Below, in pieces: positions 38,901 through 50,900 of a DNA stretch of 64,000 nt; the first letter of the stretch is position 1, and every line of letters starts with the position of its first letter. The translations under genes and the position numbers were made by a program. Under the pieces are notes generated by a model, which saw only the letters and a program-made list of their open reading frames with translations, was not told the origin of the DNA and made no database searches. This stretch comes from Heligmosomoides polygyrus polygyrus (Eukaryota > Nematoda > Chromadorea > Rhabditida > Heligmosomidae): contig OX377206.1 of NCBI GenBank assembly GCA_947396885.1, forward strand, positions 8,129,050 through 8,193,049. Reading direction: 5' to 3'.

Positions 38901-41900
38901 ACTTCTTCGGTCAATTTTTAACCGTGATTATGGTTACACTACGGAAACAGGTCACTATCACCCATACTCGGATCAATTGTCCTACTGCAGACTGTTGCCT
39001 ACGACATTCTGTGGGATCTTAAGTTCCTTGCTAGAAATGTGGTCTGGGAACTTAAGCACTGAGAACATTTTGTGCTCCGCGGCTAACCATGCGTCACCGA
39101 GCGCACGTCCGCGTTTCAGCGCCGCAACGTCGCGTTGGAGTTAGGTCCTGGAGCCCATGATCTGTCTGCGCGGAATGTACGGCATTTCCTTGATAAAAGT
39201 GCGCTTTCCACATTCCCCAACTATACGTCATCATGAAGAACATCTGTAACAAAGGATTCATAGATTTTCGCGCAGGGATTTATGCTTGTTACAAAATGGG
39301 GGGATTGTCATCACAATTTTGTTTAAATTTTCTAATAAGAGGGCTTGATAATGCTGGTTTTAGATGTTTAAGTTGAGGCAAAACTTGCACTAGTATTATG
39401 TTGTTTTAGCGACAAAATTCCCCATTCTCCCACCATGGGCTCTTGTGCTACTGTCTCTCTGTTACAGGAATCCATATAAGCATTGTAATGTATTAGAAGG
39501 CATAGCTCTATCCTCAATCTTCCGTGCGATAGGCATGAGTTCATAAGGTTTTTATAGTATAAATAGATATTGATTAAATTGATTTTCAGCGTACTGGAGT
39601 TATTCCAAGAGGGGAAAGGAGGATTGTCTGTGCTTCGAACATTTCGATTACTGCGAATTCTGAAACTCGTCCGATTCATGCCGGCGCTTCGATACCAACT
39701 CGTAGTGATGCTGCGAACAATGGACAATGTTACCGTATTCTTCGGACTCCTTGTGCTCTTTATTTTTATATTCAGGTGAGCTGAAGCAGTCTGCTTTGAG
39801 CACGAGGTAATGTACCCACTGACCTTTCTTCCACAATTCCTACTAAATTTCCGTATCCATGCATTATTTCTGAAGGATTTCTGTTCTTCTTCTATCCCCT
39901 GACTATCTAAGACAATTTTGTAGAACTAAACTACTTCTTCGTTTGTTCACAAATGATCCAGTTATTTCCATCTACACTGGCAGACTAACCTTCTTCACCC
40001 TTACAGCATCCTTGGCATGAATTTATTCGGGTGTAAATTCTGCAAAGTGGAAGAGCGTCTTCTCGGCGGTCCGTCGAAGAAGTGTGAGCGGAAGAACTTC
40101 GACACGCTACTTTGGGCACTGATTACCGTGTTTCAAGTGAGTCTGTGACAGCATTTACCTCAAACTAGCTCACCAGAGGCTATCTCAACGGTAGGTCGGA
40201 GCGGCCCAAGTGTTGTATGCGGGCAGAACCGCCTCTCCCTGGGAAGTAACAAACTGCAGGTATCTCAACCCCAATACAACTCCGCGCAGAGCTAGGAGCG
40301 AGGGAATCGGCTGTTGGTGGCATGTTGATTCACGTGCTCCGCAGCTGACAGACGCGCGCGGGATAAGGGTGTTGTATCGCGTCTCAGCGCACTGCGCAGG
40401 TGGCGTAGTAGGAAAGCGTCCAGACTCATGAACGAGGGGTCGGGGGTTTCGATCCCGCAGACTGCGTTCTTTTTGCACTTTTGCAAAATCCATGTTTATC
40501 ATACAGGTGATCCACCTAGGTGTATTCTAGTATGTTATAGAGCATGTTTACATATAACATATGCTTCAAACTATAGATTAGCTAAAATGTTTACTTCTAA
40601 AGAACCGAGGCAATTCTCCACAACATCCACCTGCGAAGTAAAAAGTAAGTCAATTACAAAATATCTAACGTTACATAACTACAGCTTCTCACGAAGTAGG
40701 CTTACAAATAAGCAAGCGTTTACTAGCAAGCAAGGATACTATACGTGATTTCTAACACCAGTGATACACACTAACATAGTGCATAAAGCAATACGAGTAC
40801 CTGCAATATAAGCAATGAATGAAAGCCAAAGGTTTCTCGCAGCCTGATTCTTCACACTATAATACCCCTAGATGGATCACCTATAGGATAAACATGGATT
40901 TTGCAAAAGTACAAAACGAACGCAGTCTGCGGGATCGAAACCCCCGACCCCTCGTTCATGAGTCTGGACGCTTTCCTACTACGCCACCTGTGCACTGCGC
41001 TGAGCCGCGATACAAGCCCTCATCCCGCGCGCGTCTGTCAACTGCGGAGCACGTGAATCAACATGCCGCCAACAGCCGATTCCCTCGCCCCTAACTTTGC
41101 GCAGAGCTGTATTGGGGTCGAGATACCGGCAGTTTGTTACTTCCCAGGGAGAGGCGGTTCTGCCCGTATACAACACTTGGGCCGCTCCGACCTACCGTTA
41201 AGACAGTATCCTGGTCAGTCCAGTAACGAAAATATGCGCAAAACTAAATAAACGAAAAAATCGTGAAGTTAAATGGTGAGCAACACAACGTGGTAAAAAA
41301 ATAAACAAAAAACATCAACAAATCAAAGGTAAGCATATGTAGTTCTAAGTTACATAATGTGTGGTGTGTTGTTGATGCCTTGGCGTGGTGATAACATGTG
41401 TTAGTGAGAGACATTTTAAAAAAATGCACGATCTATTCCTTATATTAACTTGACCCTCTCCCTCTTCCGAGTCCTCAAGATGCGACGACGACCCCCTCAT
41501 CCATGATGTCGTGTTGATTTTGTTGTGCTTGTGATTGTGGTTGTGTTTTCAGTGTTCTAGGAATGATGCTTTTTGGTTACAAATTCTGCAATCACAACGC
41601 GACCGGTTTGCAATGCTCGTGTGAGCAGATCTTCAACAATGAGTGTTCGTGTGATCGCATGAACTTCGACTCATTTCTACATGCCTCCTTCACGGTATTC
41701 CAGGTGAGAACACGGTCTAGGTAACGCACGTAGAACGGCTCAGAACGCCACCAGCGGAGCATTATATAGTAGCATTATATAGTATCGATTGGTGCGACAA
41801 GGAGATCGATACCTGTAGCGCCTAGTCAGTCTCTTACATTTCAGACCTGGTGGAGCGAACTGCGTCAAGCAAAAATCTAACTATGAGCATAAGAGTTATC

Positions 41901-44900
41901 GTACCCAGTGGAATTCGTTTTCATTTTCATTTCGTTCGTTTTCATTCAGATTTTAACACAAGAAGACTGGAATATGGTTCTGTTCAACGGAATGGCTCAG
42001 ACAAATCCTTGGGCTGCTCTGTATTTCGTGGCTTTGATGACATTTGGCAACTATGTACTCTTCAACTTACTCGTTGCTATCTTGGTCGAAGGATTTCAAG
42101 AGAGCAAAGAAGAAGAGAAACGCCAACAGGTAAAAAATAAACTCTTGTCTTTCTTGTTTTTTGAAAGAACAAGACTGAACATTTCAAGCGAAATCCTTTT
42201 GGCCACAGCGGAGGTCTATATCGATTAGCATTGATCTCTTGATCGATAATTGCTCTTCGATCGATATTGCTGTTGCAAAGCTCGCTGAACCTCCATTATG
42301 TTTAAGTTATTCTCCTATCAAACAATCAAATACCATGGTACCAGTCAATGTTGATCGATATGCTCTATCGATCTGCCACAACACACATGTGATACCCACC
42401 TTAAACGGTCAACCCTCTGCAAAAGCTCATAACGTCGAATGAAGTGCTCTCAATCCTATCCAACGGCCATTGTTATTGTGCGGATGGACAGACAGACTCA
42501 TTGACCGACGAATCGATGGATTAACCTTTTCGTTCATGTATAATAGAATACCTATATTAGGCTGTAAACTAGGTCCTCCCCTTTTTTGACATTTTTTTTT
42601 TAAATTTCGCTGAAAGTCTTTTGCACATTGTTATGCACCACTCAAAAGAGATTAAGTTGCTCTGTTAGGAAACACGCTTCGCTTTTTTCCACTTTGATTT
42701 TTGTCAATATTTAGGTTTATAGAGTTGAAGGCCAAAAAAGAAAAGGAGAAGAAAATCGACCATCATGGCAGCGTCTTTTCTCTGCCTACGTTGAGATTTT
42801 TTCAGAAAGGGTCATAAACTGTTGAAAAGAGGATTGTTTGCTCTGCAATGAAAGTGTGCTGATTGTATCCGTTCATCTCCATTTTCGTTAGTCTTCAGGG
42901 CATTGAAGTGGAATGTTCGGAAGACTTCCACTATTTTTACCTATAGCTCCTACTGTTTGGTTAATTTTTTAAAACCTGAATCTGATGACCTAAAAATAAG
43001 CAAAATTCGGAATGACATCTCCGCGTCGTGTGTTTCTGGACACTCCACTTTAATGCCCTGAAAATTAACAAATTCATAACGAACGAAAAAATTAAGACTA
43101 AAAATGTTCTTGTAGAAGAGATTGTCGCCTTCCAAATAGTGTGCAATGTTGTGCAAAAAATCTCGAACGTAAGCAGAAAGACGGAGCTGTCGGCGAAGGT
43201 TATTTTTCTTTTTAGACCGCCCACTTTATTGACCTAAAAACGTGCTATAATAGATATGCGATAAAAAGAGAAACATATCCGCTGATAGAGCAAGCCATTC
43301 TCTTTTGAACTGTTTGCAACGTTATGCAGAAATTTTTCAGCGAAATGCAGAATAAAATGTTAAGAAACGGCGGACACTCAGTTTTCGACCTAATGTGTCG
43401 TTCGTTCACTTTTTTTTCTCAGCGATAGTCTGAAAGTGATAAATAGGCAGCCAATTCTTAGTACATCTTCTATGCTCTTAAGGAAGAAGACGCCAAGAAG
43501 AAGGCGCAAGAGGAAGAGGATGAGCGCAAGAAAGAGTTGGAGCTGCTCTTAGCCAGGTCTACTTCACCAGCCTTCCTGAACGGCACGTAAGGTGCCGATT
43601 GTACTTGTGTGCCAAAGCCGCCGGTGTCCCACACTGAAGACAATGAGGTTTGTAGAGTGTAGTTTGTTTTGTATAAATCCTATCTGGTTTCTGACTGATG
43701 ACCTGATGATGATGTTCTTCTAGGTTACTCTGCCCGACTACCTCGAAGGGACTGAGGAGGTTTGTTCTAGTTCCTTATACTTTTTTGGATGTCGTTTCAT
43801 GGTTTTCAATTTTTCGTTTTCACAGCTCTGTTTTGATATTTTGCAGTTATTACTGCTAAAAGTAGTTCTCAAATAGTTCTTCATTCGAAAAATTCCGAAA
43901 ATTCTGAGGCAAAAGTCGTAGAAATGTTTTCAGACCCTAGAAGAGTACTACGTAGTATGGTGATAGTCGTTCTCATTTCTCTTGCCTCAGCAATGTTGCC
44001 TCAGTGGCCTACATTTCTGCATGCCATCTCCAATCGCAATGCGATCAGTAAAGGCCTCCGCACACTTTCGCGGCAATGAGGCAGCCTCATCATTAACCAT
44101 AGGGTAGGGAAGCAGCTCTTGCCGCTGGCGGCGGATGGCTGCGAGTGGTGCCGTGCCTCAGCCGCACACTCTTGCGGCAAGACGTTGGGCGACGGCGGTG
44201 GCTGTGCCACAAGTGCGGCAGCGGCCATAATGATTCACATAGTTATTTCCGCTGCCGCCGGTATGCCGCCGCGGCGGTTTGTCTGTCTGCGCGGTGGCCG
44301 ACCGCAGTAAAGATCGGATAGAACGCAGACAGAACTTGGGAAAGCAAGTAACAGCAGTATGAAAGAACTGACTAAAAAGAATACTGTGCCTCTGCCGCTT
44401 CCCCCGCTATTTGCACCCACCGCTTGCCACCAGCAAGACTCGAGTGTGCGTGAGCGGCGTGCGTCACGAGTTTTGCCGCCCGTAGCCCTGCGTATGCCGC
44501 AAGAGTTTGCAGGGGCCTTCGGAGAGCTTATAAACATTTATTTCGTCCCGTTCAACTAAATATTGGATATATGTAAATATTCTACTAATCCATTCCAGCG
44601 ACATCGAGAGTTCGTGTTGAAGGACGACGAGAAGCTGTACATGCCGAATTCTGAACGATGTCTGGTGGTGGCTCGTCACTCTTCACCAATGCAACCCAAT
44701 GACTATGGCGACAAAACCAGCAAGCGGTAAGTGATTTCGGTTCGGAAGACGTGCTGCTTTCTAGACAAGGTATCAGTCGGGTGATTTTCAGTCTGAATCG
44801 GCATACATCGTTGGTGCTTTGCGGTCAGAACGGTGGACCCACGCATAGGCAACGCATTCACAGTTGGAGCGGACTTTGTCAGCACTTCAATCCGCACTGT

Positions 44901-47900
44901 CCAATTCATGGTCGAAGAGCGCTCCTGGAGACCTATGCACGCGAGAAATTCATCGAGGTACCGTTCGATCTTTTTTCATTTGATAAAAATATTTCTTGTA
45001 GAAATCTGCCCATCTGGGATTCGATACGTACCCGTCAGTTGTGGGTTTCTGTGAGTTTCAGAGCTACAGCGTGAAGAAGTAGGAATTTCAGTAGGTCTCT
45101 TTTGACGAGAACTAGCGAGTTTGGTCAACTTACTAATTCACAGCTCACACTACCATTTCTATTTCTTATTTCATTTCTCCATTGGGCACGAGCCCTCTTA
45201 TAATTAGTACCTGAAAGTGCTTAACAACAGAATTGATAGTACCAAGTCTGATCCAAATCGTCTCTTCGTTTGGGCTACAAACATGGCCCATATAGACCTG
45301 CAGCCTAGAATCGACGCTGGTGTGAGGTAATGCTCTTACACGAGCGCGATAAATTCCTGATGTTCGAGAAGGAGGGAGAGAGAAGGGTTATGTGGGTGCG
45401 ATGTTCTCACTCCACTCATATCATTACATAGCCCACTCTCCTCCTTTGCACCTGCAGAGGTAGGTTGAAGATGTTGACTGCCGACTCATATATTCTCAAG
45501 GATACATGAAGTGTTGGGCATTCTGGTTCAAAAAGTGAAGAAGCGGCAATCTCTCCAAAGACCGCGTGACGAACCAAACTGCCAAGTGACCCTTGGATTT
45601 CTTCTGAAACTCATAACGGGTATTTCACATTTTCACTTCACTTCTCTTCATGTGGTCCTTCTTTCTAGACTCCATCGTTGATATATGTACACGAGTGCAT
45701 GAGCATCTTTTTTCTTTTATTCTTTACCTAGTGTGCCAGAGTGATTCAGCCTGTACTCATCTCTGACATTCGCTCACGAGGGGGCGCACAACCACTTGCT
45801 ATTGGTGTGAAAACCTGTTTCTATGTATATGTATATACATGTATATACATATGTATATACATGTGAATACATAGTATATACCTACTTATATGCGTATGCA
45901 CATACATTTATATGTAGGTACAAGCTGGATATATGTGAATATTTGGCTGCACAAGAATCCTGCAATACTAGCACCAGGAGCCGACCCTTAAACCCACTGG
46001 TATACATCCAAAGAAGTGTCAGCGGAGTGCAGGAAATCGCACTGGGACCTCTCACCTGGCCAATCGCTGCAGCCCGCCACACCCACTGCAAGTTTCTCAC
46101 CCCATTAGCAAGTGGTTATTCGGCCTGTGCTTCAGCGAGTGCCAGAGGATGAGATGAGCACGCGTGCCGTCAGATGTGTCCTTCATGCTCTACGTTTTCC
46201 TTGGAATACACACTTCCCTTTTTTTTTCCTTGGAATGCACGTATTCTCTGGGTTAATATGCGAGTTCGTTCGTGACATAGGGACGTGCACGTAGCGTTAT
46301 CTATCTATGAAGCCAGTGTTGATGGCCATATCCATCTTTCACTGTGCTTTAGTGGGTGTCACTGTGTGCACGAGCGGCAACCCCAGAACCGTCAGCAGCA
46401 TGGTTCTACTTCCTCTCTCTCTTCTCGGATATCAGGTTCTCCACCCAGCCTGTGGGGAGCCAGCTATTATACCAAAGTGGCCCTACGCTGCAGGTTTATA
46501 TAGGCTGTGGGCGGAGCCTGCGCGCAGAGGCGCAGTGGGGCAGAGAAAGCAACTGACGCCGGCTCTTAGTGCGATCAATTATTTCGTTAAGGAGAAGCAA
46601 TAACCTTACACATTTCTAATTTTTTCCACAAGCACTCTACACCTGCAATCGGGAAAAAATAGAAAACTAAGAGGAAGCGTTGTCGTTTGCTTGAAAAAAT
46701 TGTCCTTCTTCTAGAGCAGTGTTGGCCATTCAACCAGATCACGGCTGTCGGCGCCATCTGCACCGTCCAGCACTGGCCTTGCATTGGTCATCATGCATAT
46801 TAATGAGGAAATTTAAAGTGCTCAGAAATACTGTTCCGGTTTAATAGAATAACTGATTGTATTAAGCAACAGTCCCACTTGCATAACTCAGTTTTTCTGC
46901 GTCTCTGCGCTTAGGCTTCGCCCACAGCCTATATAAACCCGCAGCGTGGTGTCAAGATTGGTCATTTATTGATTCCATTGAAATGTGGTAGGCAAAATTG
47001 AACTGAACGAGCATGACATGTTGTCGGAGGTGGAGGAAGCACTGATTCAGAAAAGACTGGCAGAGTAATAAAATGATGACGAAATAAAATACAAAATGAT
47101 GACCATATCCATCTTTCACTGTGCCTTGATGAGTACCAATATGTGTACAAGCAGCAACCCAGAACCATCAACAGCATGGTCCTACTTCTTCCTCTTCTCG
47201 GATATCAAGTTTTCCACCCAGTGTTGCGGCTTGGTTAAAGAATAAATGTCCAAGTGTTCATGGTTGCTGATGCAAGGGCAGTGCTAGACAGTGGCCGCGA
47301 GAGCCGTGATCTGGTTGAATGGCCAACACTGCTCTAGAAGACAATTTTTAAAGCAAATGGCAATGTTTCCTCCGCATTTTCTATTTTTTCCCGATTGCAG
47401 GTGTAGAGTACTTGTGGGTAAAATTAGGAACGTGCAAGGTTATTGCCTCTCCTTAATAAAATAATTGATCGTAATAAGGACCAGTTCTCTTGCCCCGCGT
47501 CTCTGCGCATAAACTCCGCCCCCAGCCTATATAAACCCGTAGCGTGGGACCTACTTCGGTGATCACCACCTTACCAGTGCTGCAAAGCTGAAAAGTATGG
47601 AAGGATAAGGCGCATCCTGTGGGAGGTGGAGGATGCGCTGACTCACAAAGAACTGGCAGATTACAACGTGGTGTTCATCTGCACAAATAGGGGGGGGGGG
47701 GGGGGGAGGTGGACACTTTCGTCAGCCGTAGTCTCCAGGTATCTGTGTTCGATGACGCTTAGTTCAGCACCTCAGCTTTTACCTACAGTGATGCATATTA
47801 GCTAGCCCGCTTTGAATTTTTTCGAATTTTCGAAATTTTAAAAATTTGGGAAATTGACGGGTCATGAACTGCGCTATACAATAAGTTATCACACGCATAC

Positions 47901-50900
47901 CACCGTTTGGTATCTTCGATATCTCGATTGTGCACTTGCTACCAGAAGGGAGATTAGTGACGGTAAGCAGAGAGTTATCACCCACTTATATCCTTCAATG
48001 TGTTCTCCTGCAAAAAGCATTTCGAGGCTTCTTACGTGACGAAGGAAGAATACTAGCCGTGGAACACGGGATGCGGCTTCGAACGTTGACTCCAAATGTG
48101 CTGCGTCTACGGAACCATTTTCAGTTTGCCTCCTTTGCCTTCTGGCTGCACACAGAACGGGCCAATCACAACAGGGTGGGCTCAAGTACTCTGGAAACTG
48201 CGCTGGCCAACGAGCCGAGCAGTGGTGGCGTAGCGGGTAGAGGTGCGGTGTGCTGAGAAGGAATAGCTTGTGGTTCGATCCCCGGTGATGAAAAGCTTTT
48301 GCACGTTCTAAAAAAGATCCGTCACCATCAACCCAAGCTTTCAATGTCAAATCGCAACGAAAAGGTCACTAGAAAGGGCTCGTCTTCGCACTGACAATTT
48401 CATAGTGACAAGGAGATCCAATTTATTATGCACCCACAAAGCCCGGTCCACGAGGGCGCTACCTAAGTGCTGCGATTTTTGTGTGAAAATATTGAACACA
48501 GTTATGGAAGGTTCACTTTTATGCTCACTACACCTCAATTTTCGCAGATGGTAATCAGAAGAATTGAATCGAATTCTACTCTCCATACTTCAGAGGGAGC
48601 GGGTGCCGCTCAGTAGAACGATTAGAACCAAAGAACAAGATCGCTTCATCCACCTAGATTAGGTTGCAAATTTAAACGAGTTTTCATGCAATGCAAAATT
48701 GTGATGAAAAATTGAACCTGAAATTGTGAAAATCCTCTTTCTTGAACGAGCAGCGTGTACCGAATAGTGGTCTGATCTTATGGTCGACTTCAAAGCACCA
48801 GTGCTGAATAAATTTCGTAATTGAGCTCATTCTAGTAGGTGAATCAAGGCTGCAGGTCAAATGGAAGGTTTAGCTACCCAAAGGGAAAAAATCCATGCCC
48901 TTCTTCCTTCAAAAATCCCTTTTTGAAGGACTACGCGTGAATGACGTTTACACCTTCCATTAAGTGAAATTCTAGCTATGTCGTACCAATGCATGTCACA
49001 ACCTCAAAATATTTGCGACTTCTTTCTCTCTAAAATTTTGATGTGAAACTTTGCAGTGGTTGCGTAAAATATGCTTCAAAAGCTGGACACATTTTGGAGT
49101 AGTGTTTAATTTCCCTGCACAGTTACGGATCTAGGCAAAGGAGATTTCCGAGCAATTCCTCAATTCCAGAACATAATTGTCTGGAAGGAAAGCAGCTTTA
49201 ATGTTTGGAAGGAAAGCAGCTTTTTATTACTCAGTCAGACGCAAAATTCTTTCTTTTAAACGAACAGAACAACTCAGGAGTCTGCTGCTAGAGTGGTTCA
49301 GTTGTTCTCCAGTCCTTAACCCGATAACTTGTGGGGCAATCTTGTGCAGAGCTGACAAATCTTCCAAAAACAGTTTCGTTGTGTGTGGAATTAAGAGCTC
49401 TAAATGCCCACGTTCACATCGTTTGTCTCTCTCTAGTTTTAACACGTTTAGAACAGTGTGGCATGACGTAATACCATACCCTTTCGGCCGCTTGGGGGCT
49501 TGTGACACGATGTCGTGTCACATCCTTGTAATTTATTTTTCCTCTTGGTTTCAAATCTTTCGAAGAATCCTCTTGTATATTTGTACTTCATCTTCAGATA
49601 TTTTTGAAAAAGGCGTGGTTCACGAAAATATTTTCCGGTTACTGATTTATTGAGTTTCGACAAGTAGAGGTTTCAATTATTAAACAACTCTTAAAGTTGC
49701 AAGAAAAATAGATTGGGGCCACTAGCCAGACACGTTAAAATCGTGCGGTCGTCATCGTTAAATAAATTAATCTCCAACATTGTAAGACTATCAGTTCTAT
49801 CTCTATACAGTTGCAACGTGAAATAGACCTGACGATTCTATCACTATTTCAGTTTGAAACCCATCGGGAACATCGTGCTTATCTGCTGCACGTTTTTCAT
49901 CATCTTCGGGATTCTCGGAGTGCAACTCTTCAAGGTAAGTTAAGTATGAGAACAACGAAACAGGTAGAGCAGAGCAGGTTCTGGTTATAGCTCAGAATCA
50001 AGTACCAGCTATCAGAGCTAGTCGCTAACGTGGCCTACATGGAATGTGAGGGACGCACCAGGTCAGTAAGGCTGTGTCGATCGAGCATATCACTCAGAGA
50101 GGTGTGCGATCGGTGCCCTATGTATCAGTCTGTCGCAAAATTAATCGCCGAAATGGACCGCCTACTTCAAACTGCTATAACACCGCTTAAATACAACAAG
50201 AAAGAACCGTCAGAATCTATACCTTTTTGCCAATGAACTGGTAATGAATCTAATCCTTTACAATAAAAATTGAGATCACTGGAACTAACGAAATCAAGGA
50301 GGGCAGATTCAACATCGGCCAAATTAGTGAGTTGTTTCGGATGCAAATGAGAATCAAGAGCTCGGAAAAATTGATAGTCAGTGGAGAAAGGTCGGAGGAA
50401 TATGGTGGGTGAGGTCGATACCTAAATGGGTCAATTTTCGCCCGGTGATTTGTGGTGTGTAGCCTTGCGTTGTTCTGCAATAGGAGCGACCCACCTCTAT
50501 TCACAACTGCCGGCCACAATTTTTGCAACTTTCCATACATTTGGTCTAAATCACAGCAGTAAGGCGCTGCTGTGGTTGCCTGACCATATTGCAAAAATCT
50601 GTAATGGATTGCTCCTTTGCAACACCACCATAAAGTAGCGACATCTTTTTTAGGGGCAAGATCGGGTTTAAGAAAGTATGTTGGAGGAGCATCCTTATCT
50701 ACCCGGGCAAATATCCGCTTCCTGTTATCGTAAAGGACCCACTTTCTATCTGCAGTTATAAAACGGCTTACAAAAGGCTCATTTTTAAAGCGAACTAGCA
50801 GGTTGAAGCAAGTGTCGAAACGTGCCGAACGCTGCTCGTCGGTCAGCTCATGAGGCAGCCCTTCGACATCTTCTTCACCTCGCCGATTCTCGCCAAATGT

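Larger units (their letters stand above)
45327..49852. other. 4.5-kb intron where domain III S1-S4 exons are expected but absent
   Basis: I read all frames for the conserved S1 (FDY..), S2, S3 and the S4 sensor (LRLLRTLRPLR-like) and found none on either strand. The sequence present is a TATATACATG microsatellite, two TATA-bearing foldback copies, a tRNA-like piece and unassigned sequence. Confidence 0.7.

Noticed and set aside
45470..45620. Candidate exon for the start of domain III ([13 protein letters not shown] or a [15 protein letters not shown] frame)
   Set aside because: The first frame stops after a few codons with no donor; the second has no acceptor in phase. Neither resembles S1.
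48120..48180. S4-like segment of domain III ([15 protein letters not shown])
   Set aside because: Arginines are not in the every-third pattern, there is no S3 before it, and no phase-compatible splice sites.
49177..49653. 158-residue protein or its antisense
   Set aside because: Both strands open, no recognisable motif, low-complexity composition. A database search could revisit it.
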